Shown here: positions 56,225-64,000 of the stretch, piece after piece
Layout of the letters: every line of letters starts with the position of its first letter
Position numbering within the stretch: position 1 is the first letter of the stretch
Assembly (NCBI RefSeq): GCF_017798165.1
Contig: NZ_CP059068.1
Coordinates: 2,790,001-2,854,000, forward strand
DNA length: 64,000 nucleotides
Direction of reading: 5' to 3'
From: Rhodoferax sp. AJA081-3
GTDB taxonomy: Bacteria > Pseudomonadota > Gammaproteobacteria > Burkholderiales > Burkholderiaceae_C
Translations under genes and position numbers: made by a program
Notes under the pieces: model-generated
Told to the model about the DNA's origin: nothing
The model's database searches: none
The model's input: the letters and a program-made list of their open reading frames with translations, nothing else

Positions 56225-57190
56225 TCATCGGGTGTTGGGTGCCGTAAAGCCTGGCTCACCCGGCCCCGGTGTGGCGGCGCCGCTGCCCAGCAGCAGCGAC
56301 TGTGGGTTGTCACCCACCGCATCCACGGCCCGCCCCAGCTGGCGCACGGTGCGGGCGGTGTCGTCTGCGGTGCGGCTCAAGCGTGGCACCAGGGTGGTGT
56401 TGAGGGTCTGGCCCGTGGCCTGCAGGGCTTCGCTACCCTGGCTGATGTCGTCCAGTGTGCCGCCGGGTTCGGTCATGCGTTTGGACATGACCTTGAACGC
56501 ATCGGCCGAGGTGCGCACCGAGTCTGCACTGTCGCCCAAGCGGTCTGAGGTTTCGCGCAGGCCCTTTAGCGTGACAGAGGCCTCTTGCGCCAGCGCTGGC
56601 AGGTTGGACTGGTTCGCCGTTTTGGCCAACTGGTTGATGGTGGCGGCTGCCTGGCCCAGGTTGTCTACCGCGTCCATCAGCTTTTTCTGGTTGTCCGGTG
56701 CCAGCAGCAGGTTGACGCGCTGGCTGGCGTCGTCCAGCTTGGTCAACAGGCCAGCGCCCTGGTCGGTCAGGCGCGACATCAGGCCCGGGCGCATGGGAAT
56801 CCGCGCCAGTGTGTCACCCGTGCTGACCAGTGGTTCCTTGGATTCACCGGCGTCATCGAGCTGGATAAAGGCCAGGCCGGTCACGCCCTGAAAACCCAGC
56901 GATGCAAAGGTGGACTGGGTGATGGGCGCGCTGTCATCCACACCAATACGGATGCGCACATTGCCCACTGTGTCGGGATCCAGCGTGATGGACTGCACGC
57001 GCCCCACGGTGACACCCTTGTAACGCACGCCGGCCTGGCGCTGCAGGCCGGTCACACCCTCGCGGCTGGAGATTTCAAACATGCGGTGTTCACCGGTGTC
57101 GCGCGTCAGCCAGGCGGCCAGGGCCACCAGCAGGGCAGCCACCACCAGCACGAAGGCACCGGCGCCTATGGCGTGGGATTTGTTTTCCAT
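56225..57190 (-). CDS. MlaD-like MCE-domain protein
   Basis: A 321-residue protein with an N-terminal membrane anchor (GAGAFVLVVAALLVALAAWL) and one MCE domain at about 38-120 (GVTGLQRQAGVRYKGVTVGRV, ITQSTFASLGFQGVTGLAFI). MCE proteins form rings or needles in the periplasm that carry phospholipids. The C-terminal half is helical with repeated Thr/Asp heptads. It lies 12 bases downstream of the ATPase gene. It replaces the role of MlaD. Confidence 0.92.
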   Translation of the reverse strand: MENKSHAIGAGAFVLVVAALLVALAAWLTRDTGEHRMFEISSREGVTGLQRQAGVRYKGVTVGRVQSITLDPDTVGNVRIRIGVDDSAPITQSTFASLGFQGVTGLAFIQLDDAGESKEPLVSTGDTLARIPMRPGLMSRLTDQGAGLLTKLDDASQRVNLLLAPDNQKKLMDAVDNLGQAAATINQLAKTANQSNLPALAQEASVTLKGLRETSDRLGDSADSVRTSADAFKVMSKRMTEPGGTLDDISQGSEALQATGQTLNTTLVPRLSRTADDTARTVRQLGRAVDAVGDNPQSLLLGSGAATPGPGEPGFTAPNTR

Positions 57191-57202
57191 CAGCTTCTCT
57201 TT

Positions 57203-58018
57203 CTACACGTCGGCCGGGTGCAGGCGCAGCAATTCCATCGCCCGCAGCCCCCGCCCACCCAGGAAAAAATTCCGCACAAAGGGGTGGTCAAATCCAATCA
57301 CCTCGCGCGGCGGTGCATTCACAATCACATGCCGGTCCGCCACCACGGCCACCCGGGTGCTGATCTCGTAGATGGTATCCAGGTCATGGGTGACCATCAC
57401 CACGGTCAGGCCCAGCTCCTGGTGCAGGGAGCGCACCAGGGCACAAAAGGCGTCGGAGCGGTCCGGGTCCAGCCCGGCGGTGGGCTCGTCCAGCAGCAGC
57501 AAGGGCGGATCCATGATCAGGGCCCGCGCCAGCGCCACGCGTTTGATCATGCCGCCGGACAAATCGGCCGGCATCTTGTGCGCATGGGCCGGGTCTAGCC
57601 CCACCATCTGCAGCTTGACCATGACGGCATCCCGCACCAGGTCTTCGGGTAGGGCCTTGAGCTCACGCAGCGGAAAGGCAATGTTCTCCAACACGGTAAA
57701 GGCCGAGTACAGCGCGCCGTGCTGGAACAACATGCCCACGCGGCTGGCGGCACCGGCGTGAGTCAGCTCGGCGGCCGGGCGGCCCAGCACGGTGATGCTG
57801 CCGCGCATGGGAGTCTCCAGCCCCAGGATCTGGCGCAAGAGCACGGTCTTGCCACTGCCCGAGCCACCCACGATGGACAACAACTCGCCCTGCGCGATGT
57901 CGAGGTTCAGGTCCTTGTGGATCAGCGTCTCCACACCGCCCACGCGAAAGCCGGACCACAGGTCGCGGATCTGGACGATGGGTGGCGGCGCGGATGGCGG
58001 TGTCAGATCGGTACTCAT
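57203..58018 (-). CDS. MlaF-like ABC transporter ATPase
   Basis: A 271-residue ATPase. Walker A is GGSGSGKTVLLRQILG, the signature LSGGMIKRVALARAL, Walker B LLLLDEPTAGLDPD and H-loop VTHDLDT; LSGGM is typical of the Mla/Mce type. It powers lipid transport between membranes. Start: ATG 58018 overlaps the permease stop as ATGA, preferred to the longer frame that is antisense noise. Confidence 0.93.
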   Translation of the reverse strand: MSTDLTPPSAPPPIVQIRDLWSGFRVGGVETLIHKDLNLDIAQGELLSIVGGSGSGKTVLLRQILGLETPMRGSITVLGRPAAELTHAGAASRVGMLFQHGALYSAFTVLENIAFPLRELKALPEDLVRDAVMVKLQMVGLDPAHAHKMPADLSGGMIKRVALARALIMDPPLLLLDEPTAGLDPDRSDAFCALVRSLHQELGLTVVMVTHDLDTIYEISTRVAVVADRHVIVNAPPREVIGFDHPFVRNFFLGGRGLRAMELLRLHPADV

Positions 58019-59184
58019 ATGCCAACGTTCTTGAACACTACGGCAAACATCGCGTCCACCAAAATGACCATGGTGATGGAGGTCACCACCGATGCCGTGG
58101 TGCCCTCCCCCAGACTCTGCGTGTTGGGCTTGATGCGCAGGCCGTAGTGGCAGCCAATCAGCGCAATCATCAGGCCGAAGACCGCCGACTTGCCCACCGC
58201 CAGCCACAGGTTGGACACCTGCACGGCCTTGGCCAGTGCGGTCACAAAATAGGCCGGCGTGAGCCCCATCACCAGGTCTGATGCCAGCATGCCGCCCAGC
58301 AAGGCGGCCAACGTGGTCCACACCGCCAGCAGCGGCATGGCCACCACCATGGCCATCACCCGCGGCAGCACCAGCCGAAAACCCTTGGGAATGCCCATGA
58401 CCTTCATTGCGTCCAGCTCTTCGGTGACCCGCATCACACCGATCTGCGCGGTGATGGCCGAGCCCGAGCGCCCGGCAATCAAAATGGCGGCCAGCACCGG
58501 CCCCAGCTCGCGGATCAGCGCCACCCCCAGGATGTTGACGATAAAGGCATCGGCCCCAAACTGGCGCAGCTGCTGCGACATCAGATAGGCCAGCACCACC
58601 CCAATCAAAAATCCCACCAGCGCGGTTATGGGCAAGGCCGTGGCGCCAATGCGGTACAAGTGGCCCGACACATCGCGCCAGGGGCCGGCACGCGGCGCAC
58701 GCACCAGCTGGATGGCATCCAGCAGCAACTGGCCCAGCAGGCGCACGGCGCCCACCACATGTTCTTCCACCCGCACCACCACTGCCCCCAGGCGCAAGAA
58801 AAGATCCCACGCCGTCTGCGGTCTGCGCGGCGGCAGCACCGATGAAAACTGCGCCACCCGCTCCAGCATGGCCCGCTGCGCCGGGCTGGTGTGCGCGGTA
58901 TCCGGCCACTGGCGGTACCAGGCGTTCCACAGCAACTGCGCACCGGTGTGGTCCATGCGCTGCAACTCACGCAAATCCCACTGCCAGTTGCGCCACTCAG
59001 GGGGCAGGGCACCCAGGGCGGCCTGCAGCGCGTCCCAGTGGGCGGGTTCGGCCAGGTTTTCGGCCGTCCACAGCCCCAACACGCGTGCCTGCATGCCCCC
59101 GGGGGCTGGCTCGAAAGCGATGCGGGGTTGGGTATCCGGCATGGTGGTGGCGTGGGGCTGGGTCAGTGGTATTGGGGTGGGCAT
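58015..59184 (-). CDS. MlaE-family permease with N-terminal STAS-like domain
   Basis: A 389-residue protein. Residues about 20-115 resemble a STAS domain (RVLGLWTAENLAEPAHW, LRELQRMDHTGAQLLW), which in other Mla systems is a separate MlaB subunit. The rest is an MlaE permease (ITALVGFLIGVVLAYL, ALIRELGPVLAAILIAGRSG, ITAQIGVMRVTEELDAMKVMG). It begins the four-gene operon and is joined to the ATPase gene by ATGA. Start could be ATG 59184 or ATG 59142. Confidence 0.92.
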   Translation of the reverse strand: MPTPIPLTQPHATTMPDTQPRIAFEPAPGGMQARVLGLWTAENLAEPAHWDALQAALGALPPEWRNWQWDLRELQRMDHTGAQLLWNAWYRQWPDTAHTSPAQRAMLERVAQFSSVLPPRRPQTAWDLFLRLGAVVVRVEEHVVGAVRLLGQLLLDAIQLVRAPRAGPWRDVSGHLYRIGATALPITALVGFLIGVVLAYLMSQQLRQFGADAFIVNILGVALIRELGPVLAAILIAGRSGSAITAQIGVMRVTEELDAMKVMGIPKGFRLVLPRVMAMVVAMPLLAVWTTLAALLGGMLASDLVMGLTPAYFVTALAKAVQVSNLWLAVGKSAVFGLMIALIGCHYGLRIKPNTQSLGEGTTASVVTSITMVILVDAMFAVVFKNVGI

Positions 59185-59239
59185 GACATGGTACAGGCTG
59201 GCGCTATGATGCCTGCATCCACCACTTCACGCAGCAGGC

Positions 59240-59758
59240 ATGTCCAACCTGGCAGAACAAATTCGCGAAGCGCTGGCCATGTTTGCGCGCAACGGCACAG
59301 AGCCAGCTTTGATTGGCGGCTTGGCGGTGGTTGCGCACCAGGTGGTGCGCGCCACCAAGGACGTGGATTTTCTGGTGGAGGCCGAAGCCGCGGACAAGGT
59401 GCATGGCGCGCTGCTGAATTTGGGTTATCAATGCCTGTACCGCAGTGAAGACGCCGCCAACTATGTGCGCGCAGCGGAGGGGCTGGATTTGCTGTACGCA
59501 CACCGTCCCCTTGCGCGCCGCCTGCTGGCGCAGGCATCTGCGCGCGAGACCCCCATGGGCCATATGCGCATCATCAGCGTCGAAGGGCTCATCGGCTTCA
59601 AACTGCAAGGCTTCGTGAACGATGCAACGCGAACGCGCGACGTGGACGACATTCGTGCACTGCTGAAAATACACCGCGCTTCGCTCAACATGGATGAGTT
59701 GCGTGAGTACTTTGCCTTGTTCGACAAACCGGAACTCCTCAATGAACTTTTCGGATAA
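59240..59758 (+). CDS. Nucleotidyltransferase-fold protein (AbiEii/MNT-like)
   Basis: A 172-residue protein with a nucleotidyltransferase pattern: ALIGGLAVVAHQVVRATKDVDFLVEA, where GG and the DxD acids (KDVDF) are the active-site elements. ISVEGLIGFKLQGFVNDATR and DVDDIRALL follow, as in AbiEii/DUF6036-like proteins. Some relatives act as toxins, but many are solitary and of unknown role. Its last 17 bases overlap a small downstream ORF, so the pair are translated together. Confidence 0.78.
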   Translation: MSNLAEQIREALAMFARNGTEPALIGGLAVVAHQVVRATKDVDFLVEAEAADKVHGALLNLGYQCLYRSEDAANYVRAAEGLDLLYAHRPLARRLLAQASARETPMGHMRIISVEGLIGFKLQGFVNDATRTRDVDDIRALLKIHRASLNMDELREYFALFDKPELLNELFG

Positions 59759-59972
59759 CACCCCTGCACAGGCTGCAACGGCTCTAAGCCGTACAAAGGC
59801 AAGTGTTGTGCTGGCCCGCGAAGCGGGTGTTCCTTTTCAGCCGCCGCTAGGCACCGACTTCGGGATCGACCCCTTCGCCGAGTGGTTGAGCCTGATGGAG
59901 GTTGTGCAAATGCTCTGCCCCGTGTGGCCCGTGCGTGACAGCCCCATGCAGGGCAGGCATTGGCGGCTGTAA
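59742..59972 (+). CDS. Small conserved-looking protein coupled to the nucleotidyltransferase
   Basis: A 76-residue ORF that starts inside the end of the nucleotidyltransferase gene at ATG 59742. It encodes an Ala/Thr-rich helix, then PFQPPLGTDFGIDPFAEWLS and LMEVVQMLCPVWPVRDSPMQ. The ordered mix of Trp, Pro and acidic residues and the overlap suggest a real protein and a functional partner. I do not know a named family. Confidence 0.6.
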   Translation: MNFSDNTPAQAATALSRTKASVVLAREAGVPFQPPLGTDFGIDPFAEWLSLMEVVQMLCPVWPVRDSPMQGRHWRL

Positions 59973-59990
59973 CCTCGCCCATGCCATTCG

Positions 59991-60044
59991 GCAAAATGAC
60001 ACCCTAGCCCCCGTATTTGTTACACAGAATGCTATCAAAATAGC
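59991..60044 (-). repeat. Dispersed repeat copy 4
   Basis: Minus strand: GCTATTTTGATAGC (stem GCTAT/ATAGC) then, about 20 bases on, ACGGGGGCTAGGG. Noncoding; 20 bases before the start of the enoyl-CoA hydratase gene. Confidence 0.75.
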
Positions 60045-60063
60045 AGCAAATTTTGGAAACACC

Positions 60064-60858
60064 ATGACCGACACCAGCTCGCCATTTACATCATCACCCG
60101 AGTTATCCGCCGAACAGCGTGGCCCGGTACTGTGGCTCACCATCACCCGCGAAGAGCGCCGCAATGCCATGAGCCACGCAGTGCTGGCCGGCATGGCCCA
60201 AGCCATCACAGCGGCGCAGACCCAGCGCAGCATCCGCGCCATCGTCATCACCGGCGCGGGTACCAAGGCCTTTTGCGCCGGAGCTGATCTGCAATCCGCC
60301 AACGCCTTCACCACCGACTACTCCGAGCCGCACGGCCACCTGGCCCAACTGCTGCGCGTGGCCAAGGCCAGCACCATCCCGCTGATCGCCCGCGTGAACG
60401 GCGCCTGCATGGCCGGCGGCATGGGACTGATGAGCATGTGCGACATGGCCGTAGCCGCCAGCCACGCCGTGTTTGGCCTGCCCGAGGTGAAGGTGGGTGT
60501 GTTCCCGGCCCAGGTGCTCAGCGTGCTGCAGCACCTGATCCCCCGACGCAAGCTGGCCGAGATGTGCCTGACGGGCGAGCCCATCACCTCGGCCCAGGCG
60601 CTGGAATACAACTTAGTGAACTACGTGGACGAAGACGTGGACGCCAAGCTGCAATGGCTGCTGGACCGCCTGCTGGACAAATCCCCCGCCGCCATCCGCC
60701 GTGGGCTGTACACGATGAAGAAGGCCGAGGCCATGTCGTTTGAAGAAAGCATGTCCTTCACCGAAAGCCAGATCGCGCTGTTCACGCTGACCGAGGATGC
60801 AAAGGAAGGGCAGAAGGCGTTTCAGGAGAAGAGGAAGCCGGTGTGGGCGGGGCAGTAG
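60064..60858 (+). CDS. Enoyl-CoA hydratase/isomerase family protein
   Basis: A 264-residue crotonase-fold enzyme. The oxyanion-hole blocks are AIVITGAGTKAFCAGADLQS and GACMAGGMGLMSMCDMAVA; a glutamate is present in FGLPEVKVGVFP at the usual catalytic position. It probably hydrates an enoyl-CoA in fatty acid or branched-acid breakdown; the exact substrate is not known. Start ATG 60064 is preferred because the preceding frame runs through the repeat and other noncoding DNA. Confidence 0.9.
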   Translation: MTDTSSPFTSSPELSAEQRGPVLWLTITREERRNAMSHAVLAGMAQAITAAQTQRSIRAIVITGAGTKAFCAGADLQSANAFTTDYSEPHGHLAQLLRVAKASTIPLIARVNGACMAGGMGLMSMCDMAVAASHAVFGLPEVKVGVFPAQVLSVLQHLIPRRKLAEMCLTGEPITSAQALEYNLVNYVDEDVDAKLQWLLDRLLDKSPAAIRRGLYTMKKAEAMSFEESMSFTESQIALFTLTEDAKEGQKAFQEKRKPVWAGQ

Positions 60859-60874
60859 CCCCCATTGGGCCACT

Positions 60875-60930
60875 ACTATTTTTATAGCGCCTCCGTTTCT
60901 ATTGACGGGGGCTAGAGGCATATTTTGCTT
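60875..60930 (+). repeat. Dispersed repeat copy 5
   Basis: CTATTTTTATAG hairpin, then about 20 bases later ACGGGGGCTAGAGGC and TATTTTGCTT. Noncoding, just after the enoyl-CoA hydratase gene. Confidence 0.8.
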
Positions 60931-61178
60931 GCAAACATTGCCAGAGAAGCTCCTCATGCCAATCAATTTGAACTGACTTGCCCGTTGAAACGCTCGCGCT
61001 CCCGCACGACGCGGTCCATGTTTTGATATTCAAGAACGAATAGCAGCTATGAACGCTTAATCAATTGCGTAACCCATCTCCCGCATCCACAATTTGCACC
61101 GTTGAAGGCTGTCGTACACAAGCTGCTCGCCCCGTACACAGTATGCGGATCGACAACGTGCAAACCCCAGGAGAAGAG
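60931..61178. other. Intergenic stretch without a recognised gene
   Basis: Together with repeat copy 5 it separates the hydratase and DUF2306 genes (320 bases). I see no convincing ORF or RNA; AGGAGAAGAG at its end is the ribosome site for the next gene. Confidence 0.6.
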
Positions 61179-61811
61179 ATGACTGCATCGAAGACGCAGA
61201 AACTGCAATGGCTAGTGGCCGCTTTGAGTGTGGCCGTGGCGGGCTATGCGTTGATTGCCTACAGTTTGGTGCCGCTGGGCAATCTGGTCCATCCGCAGAT
61301 GAAAGTGACTTTTGAAGCCCACCGTGTGGCCATTTATGTGCACATCTTCTGCTCCGTGTTGGCCATGGGGTTGGGGCCTTGGCAGTTCTTCAGTGGTCTG
61401 CGCGCGCGCCGCCCAGCATTGCATCGCTGGAGTGGGCGCATCTATCTGCTGGGCGGAGTTCTGCCTGGAGGCATAACCGGACTGTATGTAGCGGGCTTTG
61501 CCTTTGGCGGCACCTTCAATCAAATCGGTTTTGCTGTGCTGGCTGTGTTGTGGCTGGCCACGGGGTACCTGGCCTATGCCGCCATTCGGCGCAAAGACAT
61601 TGCCGCCCACCAGCAATGGATGCTGCGCAACTTTGCACTCACCTTCGCAGCGGTCACGCTGCGCCTGTATCTGGGCGGGTTTGCCGCCGCAGGCATTGCC
61701 TTTGAGACCTTTTATGCCTGGCTGGGGTGGCTCTGCTGGGTACCCAATCTTCTATTCATAGAGTGGCGCATTCGCAGCAAGGCACAAAGCCATTTGCTCG
61801 CCGCCCACTGA
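61179..61811 (+). CDS. DUF2306-family membrane protein
   Basis: A 210-residue protein with about five or six membrane segments (LQWLVAALSVAVAGYALIAY first) and conserved histidines in LHRWSGRIYLLGG and IAAHQQWMLRNFALTFAAV, the DUF2306 pattern. Function unknown; the histidines may hold metal or heme. Start ATG 61179 has AGGAGAAGAG directly upstream; the longer frame is not supported. Confidence 0.87.
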   Translation: MTASKTQKLQWLVAALSVAVAGYALIAYSLVPLGNLVHPQMKVTFEAHRVAIYVHIFCSVLAMGLGPWQFFSGLRARRPALHRWSGRIYLLGGVLPGGITGLYVAGFAFGGTFNQIGFAVLAVLWLATGYLAYAAIRRKDIAAHQQWMLRNFALTFAAVTLRLYLGGFAAAGIAFETFYAWLGWLCWVPNLLFIEWRIRSKAQSHLLAAH

Positions 61812-61835
61812 CCGGCATTTTCGATTGCAGGACGC

Positions 61836-63092
61836 TTACTTTGAAAGCGTAGCCATTTGGGATGGCAACGGACGCGCCTGTAACTGTATCGCCAGCCACT
61901 CTGCCTGGGGCGCAAACCGCTTCTCACCGGCAACCAGATCAAGCAAGCGTTCATTGCGACAACCCGGCTCAAACATCAAACACAGCGATTCCCATTGGGC
62001 GCTGTAGTTTCTATCGCCCATCAGTGCCTTGCGCAACACTGTCATGAACTGCGGCCCGCTCAGGCCAGACGCAGAATAGGACGCGAAGTAATACACCATG
62101 CCGCAGTCAAAGGGCTCGCGGTAGTTGAGCGTGCGTTGTGCGATCTTCTCTTGCATAGTCTGCGCAGACGCAAACTTCGAACACTCTGCCAACGCCTTCT
62201 GGACGATGCCCTTGGCTTCGGCCATTTGGATGACACCCGAGTCCAGCAGCACCAGGGTCTTGATGAAGTCTGCACTGCCTTCCGAGATAGTCCGCCCCTG
62301 CGGGATGGTGAACAAGAACTCGCTCTGCAGCTTGTGCGCCAGCTCATGCGCAAAGGTGCGCGGGAATACGGTTTCAAACTCCGCGACATGCTCTGGCCGG
62401 GGGTTGTCATAACTCATGCGGATGATGTTCAGCGCGTCGCCCCCAAATCCAAAGTAGCCCCCACTGTTGCGGGTTATCACTGCAACCACACCCACGTTCT
62501 GCTCGACGTCCACCGCCATGGCGGATTGGTAGAACGCGATGATCTTTGTAAACGACGACTGCAGGCGCTCCATAGTTGCAGCCGAGAAATCGGGGCCGAA
62601 GTAGACATTGCCCACGATGCGTGGGGCAGATTCATTGGTGAAAAATACCGCCTTGTCTGCGGTTGCAGCGGCCGGGATTGTTAACTCATCTGTATGCCAC
62701 TTGCCATTCCACAGAATGTGCCGTGCCTTGACCGTGAAATCCGCCGCCGCGCAAGTACCGCTCGGTTTGAAGTAGGGCAGATATAGGTAGATACCGCCAC
62801 CCTGCCGCGCGGCTTTCAGGTACTCCGCAGATTCATCAACCTCGGAGTTCAGCGGCTGAAGGTACAGCGCATCTGAAATGCGTTGGATGCCCAATTCTGG
62901 ATTGAATGGGATGCCACCCGAAGACGCGCAATGCTTGCCGCCCACCGCAGGAATGAGTTCGATCTGGACGTTGTCCGCCCTTTCAGACATCACCACGCCT
63001 GGCGCCGCGTGGGCTGTTGAAAACAAGGCCAAAGCGCAGAACATGAAAACCGTGTTCTGCACGCGTTGGGCCGTGCGCAAGAAGCTATGCAT
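61836..63092 (-). CDS. Secreted HExxH metalloprotease-like protein
   Basis: A 418-residue protein with a signal peptide (FMFCALALFSTAHAA). A zinc-peptidase motif HELAH at residues 249-253, then E271 in ISEGSADFIKTL, forms a gluzincin-type HExxH...E site. Seven cysteines may form disulfides. It likely acts in the periplasm or outside the cell; no named family recognised. It follows the cytochrome-like gene at 63109 by 16 bases on the same strand, so the two may be one operon. Confidence 0.78.
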   Translation of the reverse strand: MHSFLRTAQRVQNTVFMFCALALFSTAHAAPGVVMSERADNVQIELIPAVGGKHCASSGGIPFNPELGIQRISDALYLQPLNSEVDESAEYLKAARQGGGIYLYLPYFKPSGTCAAADFTVKARHILWNGKWHTDELTIPAAATADKAVFFTNESAPRIVGNVYFGPDFSAATMERLQSSFTKIIAFYQSAMAVDVEQNVGVVAVITRNSGGYFGFGGDALNIIRMSYDNPRPEHVAEFETVFPRTFAHELAHKLQSEFLFTIPQGRTISEGSADFIKTLVLLDSGVIQMAEAKGIVQKALAECSKFASAQTMQEKIAQRTLNYREPFDCGMVYYFASYSASGLSGPQFMTVLRKALMGDRNYSAQWESLCLMFEPGCRNERLLDLVAGEKRFAPQAEWLAIQLQARPLPSQMATLSK

Positions 63093-63108
63093 GCAGATGC
63101 CGAGGGGG

Positions 63109-64000
63109 CTACTTCGGCAACGTTTTCCAAAACTGCAACAACGTCCGCAGCGCCTCTGGCTTGTTGATAGGCTCCCCCACTCCCCCCGCCTGGTTCCTGC
63201 TGTTCAGCCCATGGCACGACGCACAGGTGCGGATCTCCCCCGGCTGGAACGTGATCCAGTTACGCTCCCGCACCACGGCAGCGCCACTGGTATCGGTCAG
63301 CTGCCAGGTCATGGCGCGGCGCGCGGGCACAAAGGCCGCGCTGGAGCCATCCGCCGCCAGCTTCACGCTGCCGGTGGGGCCACCGGTGCCGCCCGGGTTC
63401 TGCGCCTTGGGGTCGTGCATGGCTTGCGCCAATACGCGCCGGCCGGCCTTTGGAGATGCCGTGCCGCCGTAACCGCGCACCTGGTCGGCTTGGAACATTT
63501 GTAGATGGGCCACGTTGTAGACCTTGCCACCATCACCCACCGTTTTCACGCCACCGGGCACCTGCAGGTTAAACGGTTGCTGGCGTTCGCCGCGGTCGCG
63601 GATGGTGTTGTTGCGGGTGACGATGAGCGCCAGGTCGTTGGCGGTGAGCCAGGCGCGCAGCTGGGACTCCGCCACGCCTTCCTCCTGCAGCACGGCGCTC
63701 TCCGGGCTCTCCAGGGCATCGGCGGGGCGTGTGGGCTTGGCGCGGGCGACCACCTCCACAGGGTCCAGCTCCCACAACACGCCATCAAAGTCGACCCGCG
63801 TATCCGGGTCCCAGTACCAAATGGCTTTGCTGGTGCCAGGTGTGATGGGCTGGTCTGCGGTGAAGACATCACCCGATGCCGCCATGGACTTGATACGCAA
63901 CCGGTAGCGGTAGCGTGGGAATGCACGTGTTCCGTCGTTCTGCTCCAGCCGTGTCTCACTGGTGTGCACGGCCAGCAAGCTGCCGTCGGACGTGGGCAGC
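63109..64000 (-). CDS. C-terminal part of a c-type cytochrome-like (HzsA-related?) protein, cut by window end
   Basis: A partial frame of about 297 residues that stays open to the right edge; the apparent start near 63978 is a TTG inside coding sequence, so the true start lies outside. Seen: YRYRLRIKS, WYWDPDTRVDFDGVLWELDP, and a single CxxCH heme motif in IRTCASCHGLNSRNQAGG near the C-terminus. The layout recalls large HzsA-like proteins with a terminal heme-binding tail. Function unknown. Confidence 0.7.
   Translation of the reverse strand, partial: LPTSDGSLLAVHTSETRLEQNDGTRAFPRYRYRLRIKSMAASGDVFTADQPITPGTSKAIWYWDPDTRVDFDGVLWELDPVEVVARAKPTRPADALESPESAVLQEEGVAESQLRAWLTANDLALIVTRNNTIRDRGERQQPFNLQVPGGVKTVGDGGKVYNVAHLQMFQADQVRGYGGTASPKAGRRVLAQAMHDPKAQNPGGTGGPTGSVKLAADGSSAAFVPARRAMTWQLTDTSGAAVVRERNWITFQPGEIRTCASCHGLNSRNQAGGVGEPINKPEALRTLLQFWKTLPK

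Noticed and set aside
59902..60063. Longer N-terminus for the enoyl-CoA hydratase
   Set aside because: The frame passes through a repeat copy and the end of the small ORF; the crotonase fold begins after ATG 60064.

Overview
The window reads as the chromosome of a Gram-negative betaproteobacterium, most likely a Comamonadaceae member near Rhodoferax, Acidovorax or Polaromonas. The grounds are the gene style, an Mg-type HemB without a zinc cysteine cluster, and five copies of a dispersed two-stem repeat with the core GGGGGCTAGAG, a type I associate with that family. No tRNA, rRNA, CRISPR array, prophage or insertion sequence was seen.

Region 1 (1-16058, possibly to 19336) is a peptide natural-product (RiPP-like) locus of the NHLP export type, cut by the left window edge. 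It encodes a YcaO protein, an HExxH metalloprotease-like protein, three translationally coupled JmjC/cupin_4 oxygenase-like proteins (one with an SCP2-like N-terminal domain), a methyltransferase with an N-terminal PqqD/RRE-like segment, and a full export line: TolC, HlyD, C39-peptidase ABC transporter and NHLP-type ABC transporter, followed by a solitary LivK-like lipoprotein. No precursor peptide was found inside the window. A second methyltransferase and an unusual amino-acid ABC module (a fused binding protein/permease plus a permease, with no ATPase) lie upstream on the same strand and may be co-transcribed. This is the best candidate for an undescribed system.

Region 2 (19432-28244) is mixed core and accessory sequence: hemB, a CorA transporter, a beta-propeller protein, a CMD-family protein, a DnaB/RecA-like ATPase, an amidohydrolase-GST pair, a periplasmic binding protein-SDR pair and marC.

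Region 3 (28262-54934) is a complete pectin-use island. Reading leftward from kduI is a run of 16 same-strand genes: kduI, kduD, TogMNAB-like ABC transporter, oligogalacturonate lyase, a pectin methylesterase-pectate lyase fusion, uxaC, uxaA, uxaB, a pectate lyase-GH43 fusion, a TRAP transporter and an IclR/KdgR-type regulator. Divergently transcribed are kdgF, a TonB-dependent receptor and a rhamnogalacturonan acetylesterase; kdgK lies beyond. Palindromes of the form TGAAA-N5-TTTCA precede the iclR gene and kdgK, and a near-match lies in the kduI/kdgF intergenic region, so one regulator probably controls the whole set. Surface enzymes cut and de-esterify pectin, the receptor and Tog/TRAP systems import the products, Ogl/KdgF/KduI/KduD and UxaCBA convert them to 2-keto-3-deoxygluconate, and KdgK phosphorylates it. 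The KDPG aldolase is not in the window.

Region 4 (55016-64000) holds ygjV, a four-gene Mla/MCE lipid transport operon, a nucleotidyltransferase with a small overlapping ORF, an enoyl-CoA hydratase, a DUF2306 membrane protein, a secreted HExxH protein and the C-terminal part of a c-type cytochrome-like protein cut by the right edge. All reading was done by eye; no search or structure prediction was run.
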